Source: MWBF01 sp964614645
GTDB taxonomy: Bacteria; Chloroflexota; Anaerolineae; CG2-30-64-16
NCBI GenBank assembly: GCA_964614645.1
Contig: CAZTMA010000133.1
Location: 1 to 14,368, forward strand
Length of the DNA: 14,368 bases
Reading direction: 5' to 3'
In this document: piece by piece, positions 6,071 to 12,329 of the stretch
Layout of the letters: each line of letters starts with the position of its first letter
How positions within the stretch are numbered: position 1 is the first letter of the stretch
Position numbers and translations under genes: made by a program
The notes under the pieces: model-generated
The model's database searches: none
Told to the model about the DNA's origin: nothing
The model's input: only the letters and a program-made list of their open reading frames with translations

Positions 6071-6694
6071 GTTCGCCCCATGCCGCTGACCGGGACACGG
6101 CACGCGCGTGCGGCCGGTGCACACGAAGCCCAGCGCGAGCAGCGTGACGGCGTGCCAGTTGGTGACCGGCACGCGCTCGCCGCGGCGGATGTGGTCTTTC
6201 AGGTTCAGAATCAGCAGGCCGCCCGGCCGGAGCACGCGGCGGACCTCCCGATAGACGGCCGTGTGGAGCTCCCGGTAGGCGTCACCCCACTGCATCGCGC
6301 CGGAGTTGCCTGCCGTCAGCGGCCGGCCGAGGGCGTGCCGGTAGGTGTGGCGCGGGGAGCTGTCGCGGGCGTTGTGGTGGTCGGCCATGCGATTCGCGTA
6401 CGTGGGGCTGGTGCAGGCCGCGTCGAAGTAGCTGTCCGGGTAGTGCAGCCGGCGGCTGTCGCGCGCGAAGCACGCCAGGCCGGCCGCGCGCGCCTGCGCG
6501 GCCCACTCGTCCTCGATCTCGTACCCGTGCCACTGCACATCCGGCAGCCACTGGCGCAGCTGCACGATCTTCCCCGTGCCAGCGAACGGGTCGAGGACGC
6601 GAACAGGCCGGCCGGTTGGGCGCGCGAGGGTTTGGAGCATCTCCGCAAGGTGTGGCAGCAGTGCGTCGGTGTAGGTTGCGGGATGGGCAGCCAT
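6014..6694 (-). CDS. Orphan DNA methyltransferase (N4-cytosine/N6-adenine type), 226 aa
   Basis: An S-adenosylmethionine-dependent DNA methylase. Motif I is VLDPFAGTGK at 33-42. The catalytic motif IV is TSPTY at 95-99, a variant of TSPPY with threonine for the second proline. EVRRVLRPGGLLILNLKDH at 150-168 is a typical later strand and helix. The TSPxY form favours N4-cytosine or N6-adenine methylation of double-stranded DNA. No restriction enzyme gene is adjacent. The start at 6694 lies 2 bp after the previous stop. The C-terminal LRVGYETVLRFELRRC comes from the dispersed tail module. It is the last gene of the minus-strand operon. Confidence 0.85.
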   Translation of the reverse strand: MAAHPATYTDALLPHLAEMLQTLARPTGRPVRVLDPFAGTGKIVQLRQWLPDVQWHGYEIEDEWAAQARAAGLACFARDSRRLHYPDSYFDAACTSPTYANRMADHHNARDSSPRHTYRHALGRPLTAGNSGAMQWGDAYRELHTAVYREVRRVLRPGGLLILNLKDHIRRGERVPVTNWHAVTLLALGFVCTGRTRVPCPGQRHGANGRLRVGYETVLRFELRRC

Positions 6695-6696
6695 CG

Positions 6697-7230
6697 CTAC
6701 ATGATCCTCCCCGCTGGAGCGTCAATGCGGTGGTCGACCGCCTCGAGCAGGTGCAGCACGAGGTTTTCGAGCGGGAAGATGTAGGTGCGGCCGGCGCGGG
6801 TGATGGTGAGCTCTCCGCGGTTGGTGATGGCAAGTCGTGCGGTCGTGTCGGCGTAGGTGATGGTTGCAAAGGGCCTGGCTGTGCGCGGCGTGGTGGTATG
6901 CTCGACCTCGACGGCGGGCGCGGGTTCGCTAGCCGGGCCGGGCAGGGTCGACAGCAGCATGTCGGCGACGATCGCCTCGGGGGTGTTCGCTGCAATCCCG
7001 TTGTCTGACAGGAGGCGGAGCAGCGTGCGCCAGTTGGCCGCGGCTGCGCCGTCGGCTGCGATCTCGCCGGCGGTGCGCAGGGTCTCGGCCTGGGTCGGGT
7101 AGGTGGTGGTTGGGGCCGCGAAGAATTTGCGGCAGGCGTTGCAGCGATATGCGGCCTTGCCGTTATCGGCCGCGGGCGTGACCTGGCGCAGGTCGGTCGA
7201 TTGGCATTTCGGGCAAGTGATGTCGGTCAT
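6697..7230 (-). CDS. Zinc-ribbon protein, 177 aa
   Basis: The ATG at 7230 overlaps the stop of the D12 methylase as ATGA, so the genes are translationally coupled. An earlier start in this frame is only open sequence. Residues 6-33 form a zinc ribbon (CPKC, spacer, then RCNAC), of the type found in transposase- and topoisomerase-like ribbons. The middle (40-130) is alanine/threonine-rich and probably helical or disordered. The C-terminus (TARLAITNRGELTITRAGRT, then YIFPLENLVLHLLEAVDH) looks like a small beta plus helix domain. It probably binds DNA or a protein; the exact role is unknown. Confidence 0.75.
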   Translation of the reverse strand: MTDITCPKCQSTDLRQVTPAADNGKAAYRCNACRKFFAAPTTTYPTQAETLRTAGEIAADGAAAANWRTLLRLLSDNGIAANTPEAIVADMLLSTLPGPASEPAPAVEVEHTTTPRTARPFATITYADTTARLAITNRGELTITRAGRTYIFPLENLVLHLLEAVDHRIDAPAGRIM

Positions 7231-8072
7231 ATGGGTTCCTCCAGGAATGGTAATGCCGGCGTGCCTTCTGCTGCGCGCGGATTGAGCCAGAGCACTTCTG
7301 TGCGCGGGGCTGCGCCGTCGGCGGTTGTCGTGCGGGTGACTCGGCGCCAGTCGGGATAGAGTTCGCGGTCGTACAGGTCGCAAGGGTAACCGGAGATGAC
7401 GACGGCACCGCGGAGGCTGTGCAACACGGTGGCCAAGTCGCGGTGCTGGCTGTCTGACATCTCGTAGCGGTAGCGGGTGCGGCCTTTGGCGCGGTCAAGG
7501 GCGCGGGTTGAGTGCACATAGGGCGGGTCAACGTAGTGCAGTGCGTGCGGTCCGTCTTGCTCCACCATGACGGCACACGCGTCCTTGTTCTCGACGGTGA
7601 CACCGCGCAGCCGCTCGGCCAGTTGTATCACGTTGGCCGGTTGGCCTGTCCAGTCGTGCGCCGGCGTGGTGCCCGTGCGGGTGGTGGCTGCACGGAATCC
7701 TGACGCCATCAGCGTGGCATCGGAGCCGAATCCCATGAAGGACTTGACGACGGTGCGGCGGGCCTGCTCCACGGGGTCGTCGGCTGGCTCCTGGGCGGCT
7801 GTGTACTCGGCGCGGCTGTAGGCGCTGAGATACAGCAGGCGGGCGAGTTCCTCGGCCTGGGTGCGGTCGCGCAGCACGCGGAACAGGTTGACGATCTCGC
7901 CATCGAGATCGTTATAGATTTCCGCATAGCTGCGGCCCTTCCGGAGCAGCACGGATGCGCCTCCGCCGAAGGGCTCGACATAGGTGCGGTGCGGCGGGAA
8001 GTGCGAGATGATCCAGGGTGCGAGACGCCACTTGCCGCCGTGGTAGCGGATGGCCGGCCGGGTTGGTGTCAA
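7227..8072 (-). CDS. D12-class DNA adenine methylase (Dam-like), 281 aa
   Basis: Transfers a methyl group from S-adenosylmethionine to N6 of adenine in DNA. The N-terminal RYHGGKWRLAPWI (9-21) and the motif I block YVEPFGGGASVLLRK (31-45) are classical for the MethyltransfD12 family. EIYNDLDGEIVNLFRVLRD follows at 51-69. Catalytic motif IV is DPPY at 182-185. The length is normal for the family. The start is TTG at 8072, chosen because AGGAGG sits 5 bases upstream and the family N-terminus begins directly after it. Recognition may be GATC-like, but that cannot be read from sequence. No cognate endonuclease is seen, so it is probably an orphan protective or regulatory methylase of the element. 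Confidence 0.92.
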   Translation of the reverse strand: MTPTRPAIRYHGGKWRLAPWIISHFPPHRTYVEPFGGGASVLLRKGRSYAEIYNDLDGEIVNLFRVLRDRTQAEELARLLYLSAYSRAEYTAAQEPADDPVEQARRTVVKSFMGFGSDATLMASGFRAATTRTGTTPAHDWTGQPANVIQLAERLRGVTVENKDACAVMVEQDGPHALHYVDPPYVHSTRALDRAKGRTRYRYEMSDSQHRDLATVLHSLRGAVVISGYPCDLYDRELYPDWRRVTRTTTADGAAPRTEVLWLNPRAAEGTPALPFLEEPI

Positions 8073-8091
8073 GGTTGCCTCCTGGGTGTAG

Positions 8092-8123
8092 GCCGGCGCG
8101 CGGAGTTGGCCCCGCGCGCCGGC
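8092..8123. promoter_or_regulatory. Strong intra-operon hairpin
   Basis: Perfect 12-bp GC arms, GCCGGCGCGCGG (8092-8103) and its complement (8112-8123), with an 8-base loop. It lies between the stop of the unknown gene and the ribosome binding site of the D12 methylase. No T-run follows on either strand, so an mRNA stabiliser, a processing site or a weak terminator is more likely than a strong terminator. Confidence 0.55.
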
Positions 8124-8129
8124 GGTGTA

Positions 8130-8720
8130 TTAGCTCACAGCGCGGATGCAGAGCTTGATGTTGGCGGCGAGGACCTTGCCGTATAGCAGCGCGGCGCGGC
8201 CCGGAAAGACCTTGGCCGATTGCTGCAGCCGCTGAAACTGCTCGGTGGCGCTTGCGAGTCCGGTCCGATCGTGTTGCGCTTCGGCTATCAGCAGGCGCCC
8301 GACTGCGGTGCGCAACGCTGCTAGCGCGACGTGTTGGTCGCTGGTCATGGCGCCCAGCGCGATGAGATCGACCGGGTCGGCCGGATAGATGTGAGTAGGC
8401 AGGATGATGTTGCCCTTGAAGACGACCGCGAGCATGGGATAGGCGGCTTGCACGGGCTGCAGTGCTGTGATGTCGCAGCGGTAGGCAATGGTCAGCTCTG
8501 TGTCAATGGCTTCGCAGATGTCGGCATCTGTTGTGACCTGGCCCGTTGCCAGCGCGAGCGCGAGGACGCCGGGCGGGGTGATGAGCTCGGGGCGGCCGCG
8601 GAAAGTTCTCAGCCAGGTGTCGTAAGCCTGGTCTTGCATAGCTGCCTTTACGAGTGGCAGGAACACGCCGGCGGCCAGGTCAAGCGGTGCTGTCTGCGCT
8701 GTCTGTAGTGCGGTGTTCAT
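8130..8720 (-). CDS. Hypothetical protein, 196 aa
   Basis: The ATG at 8720 overlaps the previous stop as ATGA. The N-terminal part (LAAGVFLPLVKAAMQDQAYD, TWLRTFRGRPELITPPGVLA) and the middle beta region (LTIAYRCDITALQPVQAAY, PMLAVVFKGNIILPTHIYP) look globular and soluble. The C-terminal third is alpha-helical (HVALAALRTAVGRLLIAEAQ and ATEQFQRLQQSAKVF). There are no catalytic motifs or membrane segments. Its conserved position between the Cys-rich protein and the methylase suggests a role specific to the element. Family not recognised. Confidence 0.75.
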   Translation of the reverse strand: MNTALQTAQTAPLDLAAGVFLPLVKAAMQDQAYDTWLRTFRGRPELITPPGVLALALATGQVTTDADICEAIDTELTIAYRCDITALQPVQAAYPMLAVVFKGNIILPTHIYPADPVDLIALGAMTSDQHVALAALRTAVGRLLIAEAQHDRTGLASATEQFQRLQQSAKVFPGRAALLYGKVLAANIKLCIRAVS

Positions 8721-9124
8721 CGGGTTGTCTCCTCGAGGCCGAACTCAGGCCAGAGCGGCCGGGCGATTACGGAGGCGCTGACCGGGTCGTACTGCCAGCC
8801 GGTTGCGCGTGTCCAGGTGGGATGGACGGCCGGTTCATGAAACAGGCACGGGGCCGGGCACGTGCGGCCGTTGCCGCGGGCACACATGCCGGCGTGGTAC
8901 TGCGGGCAGCCGGGCAGATCGGGCAGTTGGCCGTTGTGCACGAACTGCAGGACGCGCAGGCACGTCTGCCGCTCGTCCATCCAGATGACGGTGATGAGAG
9001 GCACGAGGCGGGTCTGTTGGCCGTCTGAGCTGTCGGGCGTGGCGTCCAGGCTCAGCCCGAGCGGGCCGAACTGCTCGGCGGGTAGGGCCAAGGGCAGCTT
9101 GGCACTGATGACTGCTGTTGACAT
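8717..9124 (-). CDS. Cys-rich hypothetical protein, 135 aa
   Basis: AGGAG lies about 8 bases before the ATG at 9124. A cysteine cluster at C73, C81, C89, C93 and H96 (CPQYHAGMC...TCPAPCLFHE) could bind a metal or an iron-sulfur cluster. The N-terminal half is mostly beta (LVPLITVIWMDERQTCLRVL). The C-terminus, GWQYDPVSASVIARPLWPE, ends acidic. It starts a sub-operon after a 123-bp gap holding a hairpin. Unknown family; similar small Cys-rich proteins are common in plasmids and phages. Confidence 0.7.
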   Translation of the reverse strand: MSTAVISAKLPLALPAEQFGPLGLSLDATPDSSDGQQTRLVPLITVIWMDERQTCLRVLQFVHNGQLPDLPGCPQYHAGMCARGNGRTCPAPCLFHEPAVHPTWTRATGWQYDPVSASVIARPLWPEFGLEETTR

Positions 9125-9146
9125 GATCTAGCTCCTATTGCGGGAG

Positions 9147-9173
9147 CCGCGCGTGTGTTATAGTCACGCGCGG
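9147..9173. promoter_or_regulatory. Palindrome with promoter-like loop
   Basis: CCGCGCGTG (9147-9155) and CACGCGCGG (9165-9173) are perfect complements. The 9-base loop TGTTATAGT reads as an extended -10 on the plus strand. It sits in the gap between the membrane-protein gene and the Cys-rich gene, upstream of the latter. It could be an operator for the downstream minus-strand genes. The rest of 9125-9247 shows nothing else. Confidence 0.45.
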
Positions 9174-9247
9174 CGGTTGCGTTGGTGATACGGCGCTCCG
9201 TCGAAGTGGGGCCGGTGGTGTTCTCAGCACTGCCGGCCTCGCTTTGT

Positions 9248-9670
9248 CTATCGTCGTTTGTTGGCGGCTATCTCCCTCCTCTCCGTCTCCATGCTATAGC
9301 GCGGGTCCTGCTGCGGTGGCGGCAGCAGGTCGAATTGTCCGCCTCCGGTCATGCCCCACGGCGGCATGTTGCTGCCGGGCGGGAGCAGGTGCTGCTCCTC
9401 GGGCGGCATGATCACGACTGGCGGCGGGTCGTCGTGGTAGCGCGGGGCCCGCCACCCGGCCAGCTTCGCGAACGCGCCGGCGCCCACGAACGTCGCGAGG
9501 ATGGCCGCGAAGAACGCGCCTACCGCGATGCAGCCGCCGAGGAGCTGGCCGGTGAGCTCGTTCGTCCAGGTCTCCGCGAGTCGCCAGCCCATGATGGCGA
9601 ACGGGACGACGATGGCCAGCACGAGCGATACCAGGACGAGCTCCAGAATCGAGCGGATGATGTCCTTCAT
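9248..9670 (-). CDS. Small membrane protein with proline-rich tail, 140 aa
   Basis: The start at 9670 has GAAAGGAG about 7 bases upstream and overlaps the previous stop as ATGA. The same frame is open much further upstream, but only as a shadow of neighbouring genes. Two transmembrane helices are predicted at 9-29 (ELVLVSLVLAIVVPFAIMGW) and 44-66 (LLGGCIAVGAFFAAILATFV). The C-terminal ~70 residues are cytoplasmic or disordered, with proline clusters (DDPPPVVIMPPEEQHLLPPG) and a basic end. In a conjugation context it could be a membrane partner of the FtsK-like pump. That is inference from position. Confidence 0.75.
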   Translation of the reverse strand: MKDIIRSILELVLVSLVLAIVVPFAIMGWRLAETWTNELTGQLLGGCIAVGAFFAAILATFVGAGAFAKLAGWRAPRYHDDPPPVVIMPPEEQHLLPPGSNMPPWGMTGGGQFDLLPPPQQDPRYSMETERREIAANKRR

Positions 9671-9945
9671 GACGTGCTCCTTTCGTACTGTCCACAAGCG
9701 GGCCAGCGGGCGCGCCAGTCGCTGCCGGGGCCGGCCGTCTCGCGGGTTAAGTCGCACTTGTAGTAGCGGTTGGCGAACTGGCGCGCGTACAGGTGCACAC
9801 AGGTGCGGCAACGCGTGCCGGTCGGTGCGGAGCCGAACCGCCGGTGCATGGAGCGGATCCGGTCGGGTAGGCCGTGTAGGCTGGCGGGCAGTTCGGCGAT
9901 CTCCTGTGCCGGCATGTCCTCGAGGAGCGGCAGTTGCGTGATCAT
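9667..9945 (-). CDS. Small Cys-rich (zinc-finger-like) protein, 92 aa
   Basis: The ATG at 9945 overlaps the ftsK stop as ATGA. The motif CRTCVHLY (C46, C49, H51), then KC at 64 and WPACGQY (C84), resembles small zinc-binding proteins in phages and mobile elements. The N-terminus (MITQLPLLEDMPAQEIAELP) is acidic and helical. Probably a nucleic-acid or protein adaptor; unknown family. Confidence 0.7.
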   Translation of the reverse strand: MITQLPLLEDMPAQEIAELPASLHGLPDRIRSMHRRFGSAPTGTRCRTCVHLYARQFANRYYKCDLTRETAGPGSDWRARWPACGQYERSTS

Positions 9946-11231
9946 AGGCCCAGCGCCTGGCGCAGCCACTTCGCGCGCGTGCCGTTCTTCTTGATCTTGA
10001 GCTCGCGATAGATTGCCTCGGTGCCTCCGAGCTGGCGATAGAGCTGGCGGAGCGCGACGGTGTCGGCCTCAGTCGGCTGGCGGCGGAGCAGGCCGGCCGG
10101 GACCTCGATGAGGGGTGCGGCTGCACCCGGTGCACACACTACGGGAGGGGGGTATTTCGGCGTTTCCGCCCGCAGAACCAGGGGTGCGGGTGCGGGTGCA
10201 GGTGCGTTCTGAGGCGTCCGCCACGGCTGCAGCGTGCGGCTGCTCTGCCGGAGGGTGGCAAGGTGCGCGTCGGTGATATAGCCGACCGCGAGCCGGAGGA
10301 CGCCGCCATCCGTGACCAGCAGCGCATCGCCGGGATGGGCGCCGATCTGGTGCGCGCCGGTGCCACCGCGGCCGGTGTACATAGCAGCGTCCTGCGCGCT
10401 GGCCGTCCCGAACACCAGGCGGGTCGTGATGTTGGCGCTGATCAGCGCATCGCCGGCGCCCTTCTCCCCGAGGCGCTGGGTGCCGATGACCAGGTGGATG
10501 CCGGCCGCGCGGCCCATGCTGGCCAGCTCGACGAGGAGGTCACTGACGCCCGGCGCGGCCGCTAGCAAGTTGGCCAGGTCGTCGACGAAGGCGAAGAGCG
10601 TCGGCTTGCGGATCGTCTGCTGCGTGCGCTGCTGCATGGTGTCGCGCAGCCACGTCAGCGCGGCGACCGCGTCGACCGGGTTGGTGATGACGTCCCAGCA
10701 GTGCGCCAGCGCGGCGAACGGCTGCCAGTCCTCGGGCTTGAAGGTGAAGGCCAGCAGCGCGAGGTCGCCGGGGCGGTTCTGGCGCGCGAGGTGGAAGGCC
10801 AGGCCGCGCATGCCTGTCGTCTTGCCGCGCTGGGTCGGCCCCACGCATAGCAGGTGCGGGGCGGTATTGAAGTCGATGCCGGCGACCAGCTTGCGCGAGG
10901 TCAGGCCGAGCGGAACGGCCAGCCCACGGCCGCGCAGAGTCGTGCCGTCGACGATCTGCGGCCACGGCGACGGGATCTCGACCACGATGGCGCCGGCGTC
11001 CGAGTAGATCCGGACGGGGGCAGCCTGGAGGTTGGCCTCGATGGCCTGGGCGAGGTCGAGCGCCTTCTTGATACGGGCGCGGGTCGGCTCGTACAGGCGG
11101 AGCGTAAACGTGAGCGTGTGCGGCCCCTGGCACGCGCCATAGTGGTGGATGTAGAGGCCGTCGGCGACGAAAGCGCGGCCGATGTTCGCCTGCGCCAGCC
11201 GCATATAGGCCGTGACCTGGTTGTCGTCCAT
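9942..11231 (-). CDS. FtsK/SpoIIIE-like DNA translocase (TraB-type pump), 429 aa
   Basis: A P-loop ATPase of the FtsK/HerA class, likely to move double-stranded DNA, either in transfer or at segregation. The Walker A motif is GPTQRGKTTG at 131-140. The Walker B motif is LFAFVDD at 212-218. The sensor region GRAAGIHLVIGTQRLG at 240-255 is diagnostic for FtsK-type motors. Residues 1-120 form an N-terminal domain without transmembrane helices, unlike cell-division FtsK, so it resembles element-encoded pumps. After a proline/alanine linker (~335-385) the last ~40 residues (LGGTEAIYRELKIKKNGTRA) form a helix-turn-helix-like DNA-binding end, analogous to the gamma domain. The ATG at 11231 has an AGAGGGA site; its own promoter lies just upstream. 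Confidence 0.9.
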   Translation of the reverse strand: MDDNQVTAYMRLAQANIGRAFVADGLYIHHYGACQGPHTLTFTLRLYEPTRARIKKALDLAQAIEANLQAAPVRIYSDAGAIVVEIPSPWPQIVDGTTLRGRGLAVPLGLTSRKLVAGIDFNTAPHLLCVGPTQRGKTTGMRGLAFHLARQNRPGDLALLAFTFKPEDWQPFAALAHCWDVITNPVDAVAALTWLRDTMQQRTQQTIRKPTLFAFVDDLANLLAAAPGVSDLLVELASMGRAAGIHLVIGTQRLGEKGAGDALISANITTRLVFGTASAQDAAMYTGRGGTGAHQIGAHPGDALLVTDGGVLRLAVGYITDAHLATLRQSSRTLQPWRTPQNAPAPAPAPLVLRAETPKYPPPVVCAPGAAAPLIEVPAGLLRRQPTEADTVALRQLYRQLGGTEAIYRELKIKKNGTRAKWLRQALGL

Positions 11232-11249
11232 ATGTGTCCCTCTTCATGT

Positions 11250-11278
11250 GCTATACTGGCTGCTGCCGGGCGTGCCAA
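11250..11278 (-). promoter_or_regulatory. Promoter for the ftsK operon
   Basis: On the minus strand, TTGGCA (11278-11273) and TATAGC (11255-11250) are separated by exactly 17 bp. Transcription would start near 11243, directly before the ribosome binding site of ftsK. The same bases read on the plus strand include TGCTATACT (11249-11257), a good extended -10, so divergent, overlapping promoters are possible. Confidence 0.6.
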
Positions 11279-11283
11279 CCTGG

Positions 11284-11334
11284 GTCAACGGGTCAACCAG
11301 GGTCAACCGAAGGTTGACACGTTGACACGTTGAC
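11284..11334. repeat. Symmetric array of six GTCAAC/GTTGAC hexamers
   Basis: GTCAAC occurs at 11284, 11292 and 11302. Its inverse GTTGAC occurs at 11313, 11321 and 11329. The right three are perfect 8-bp steps (GTTGACAC, GTTGACAC, GTTGACCC). The two halves face each other around GAA at 11309-11311, so the array can also fold into one long interrupted hairpin. It lies directly upstream of the ftsK promoter and downstream of the winged-helix gene. It may be an operator for that protein or the antitoxin, iterons of an origin, or part of an RNA. Confidence 0.8.
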
Positions 11335-11361
11335 CCGCTGGCCGTGTGTCCCTCGCCCGGT

Positions 11362-11388
11362 GGCCGGAGCTGACCCCTCCGGCCTTTT
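11362..11388 (+). terminator. Intrinsic terminator, plus-strand direction
   Basis: GGCCGGAG (11362-11369) pairs with CTCCGGCC (11377-11384), followed by TTTT. In the minus direction the hairpin sits right after the winged-helix gene stop but has no T-run. A plus-strand transcript starting at the extended -10 at 11249-11257 would be about 125 bases long and contain the hexamer array. Confidence 0.6.
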
Positions 11389-11847
11389 CTATGCGCAGTC
11401 TTGCTGCGGCGCCTCCTGCAGGTCGTCGTCAACCCGCCATCTATACACGGCCTGTCTGTGGCGGGCGATCTTGACCAGCAGCCGCTTGCGACGGAGCTGG
11501 CCGATAGACTGGCCCACGCGGCGGGTGGTGCTGCCCGTGTCGGCGGCGATCTGGGCGGCCGTAAACGTCTGCAATTGCCAGGCCCGGGCCATATGGGCGC
11601 GGGTCAACGGGTGCAGGTTGCGGGTGAATTGCGCTTCCAGCCAGGCTGGAATGTCGGCGGGCCGGCTGACCGGGGCGGCCGCCGGCGTCGGCTGTGCCGC
11701 GCTGGGCTGGTTGGCGGCGCTGCCCGGTTCGTTCGTGACGGCGATCCTGCGGCGCTGCTGGCGCAGGTAGTTGGCCCAGGCGTCAAGCTCCGCGTCCAGG
11801 TCGCGGGTGTCCGCATAGGCCGTGTGGGGCAGGACGAGGCTGTTCAT
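11389..11847 (-). CDS. Winged-helix/HTH DNA-binding protein, 152 aa
   Basis: The ATG at 11847 overlaps the antitoxin stop as ATGA. The frame is open further upstream, but that part only shadows the antitoxin gene. Residues 1-40 are helical (DTRDLDAELDAWANYLRQQR) and are followed by an alanine/proline linker. Residues 80-138 look like a winged helix (FTAAQIAADTGSTTRRVGQS, IGQLRRKRLLVKI, then a wing ending AVYRW). Its position, transcribed with the antitoxin and next to the hexamer array, suggests that it regulates the ftsK operon or initiates replication. A MarR/replication-initiator-type winged helix is the closest general class; no specific family is recognised. Confidence 0.7.
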   Translation of the reverse strand: MNSLVLPHTAYADTRDLDAELDAWANYLRQQRRRIAVTNEPGSAANQPSAAQPTPAAAPVSRPADIPAWLEAQFTRNLHPLTRAHMARAWQLQTFTAAQIAADTGSTTRRVGQSIGQLRRKRLLVKIARHRQAVYRWRVDDDLQEAPQQDCA

Positions 11848-12053
11848 CGGTCCGCCTCCGGCGGGCGGTCCGGGGGCGCGGGCTCCGGTGCAGCGCCGGC
11901 GGCCTGGAACTGCTGCCAGACTTCGAAGGGCACGAGCGCGGCCCGCGGCCGGCGGTAGTGCGTGATGATCACGACTTGGCCGCGCAGCACGGCCTCGAAC
12001 GTGGCGCGGAAGTGCGCGACGATCTCGCGGCATCCTACGGTGATGGTGTCCAA
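11844..12053 (-). CDS. Phd/YefM-family antitoxin-like protein, 69 aa
   Basis: The N-terminal fold TITVGCREIVAHFRATFEAV, then LRGQVVIITHYRRPRAALVP and FEVWQQF, matches Phd/YefM proteins (first-strand and helix DNA-binding end, 'G..vvIt....p.a.LVp.e'). The start is TTG at 12053 with an AGAGGGA site; no ATG fits. The C-terminus is proline/acid-rich and unstructured. No toxin follows: the next gene is a winged-helix protein. It is therefore probably an orphan antitoxin used as an autoregulator, or its toxin has been lost. Confidence 0.7.
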   Translation of the reverse strand: MDTITVGCREIVAHFRATFEAVLRGQVVIITHYRRPRAALVPFEVWQQFQAAGAAPEPAPPDRPPEADR

Positions 12054-12092
12054 GGTTCCCTCTCAGGTGTGGGATCGACTTGCCTGGTATGT

Positions 12093-12121
12093 ATGATATG
12101 AGCATTGCGGAGGTTTGTCAG
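12093..12121 (-). promoter_or_regulatory. Promoter for the antitoxin/winged-helix pair
   Basis: On the minus strand, CTGACA (12121-12116) and TATCAT (12098-12093) lie 17 bp apart. The TATGTATGATATG region around the -10 is a partial palindrome and could be the autorepression site of the Phd-like protein. The interval 12122-12227 to the right shows only a G-rich string and an open frame ending at a TGA (12225-12227). Confidence 0.55.
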
Positions 12122-12329
12122 TGCGATAATTGCAAGCCGGGCGGGGGAGTTTGGGGCCAGGGGGGCCGAATCACAACCAAATCGAGGCCATATCAGTGCT
12201 GATGGGGCAGCACCAGCCGGGCGCTGAGCACCAGATTCTGTTGTTGATTGCGTCCTGTACCATGAGTGGATCGAGCTCTATAGCCTGGAGGGGGAACCGG
12301 TCGACCTGGCAGGCTGGCTGCTTGATGAC

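Larger units (their letters stand above)
5969..12121 (-). mobile_element. Integrated plasmid/ICE-like cassette (putative, ends not defined)
   Basis: Ten minus-strand genes, many overlapping by ATGA, encode FtsK-like DNA translocation, two orphan DNA methyltransferases, Cys-rich small proteins, a winged-helix protein and an antitoxin-like repressor. This gene mix is typical of actinomycete-type integrative elements and plasmids that use an FtsK/TraB pump. No integrase, relaxase or replication initiator is seen, and no direct repeats flanking the cassette were found by eye. The cassette may therefore be a defective or partial element. The right edge abuts a 5'-truncated lamin-tail gene. Confidence 0.5.

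Noticed and set aside
5848..6081. 77-aa minus-strand open frame downstream of the methyltransferase
   Set aside because: Low-complexity, overlaps the tail module out of frame, and has no ribosome binding site.
6080..6784. 234-aa plus-strand open frame inside the methyltransferase
   Set aside because: Antisense to clear methylase motifs; V/A/R-rich shadow.
9671..10135. N-terminal extension of the two-TM membrane protein in the same frame
   Set aside because: It overlaps the Cys-rich gene and ftsK out of frame; the ATG at 9670 has a good ribosome binding site and ATGA coupling.
10312..11007. 231-aa plus-strand open frame inside ftsK
   Set aside because: It is the antisense shadow of the FtsK ATPase core, whose motifs are on the minus strand.
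11284..11334. Hexamer array as a CRISPR array
   Set aside because: Units are six to eight bases, spacers are two to four bases, and half the units are inverted.
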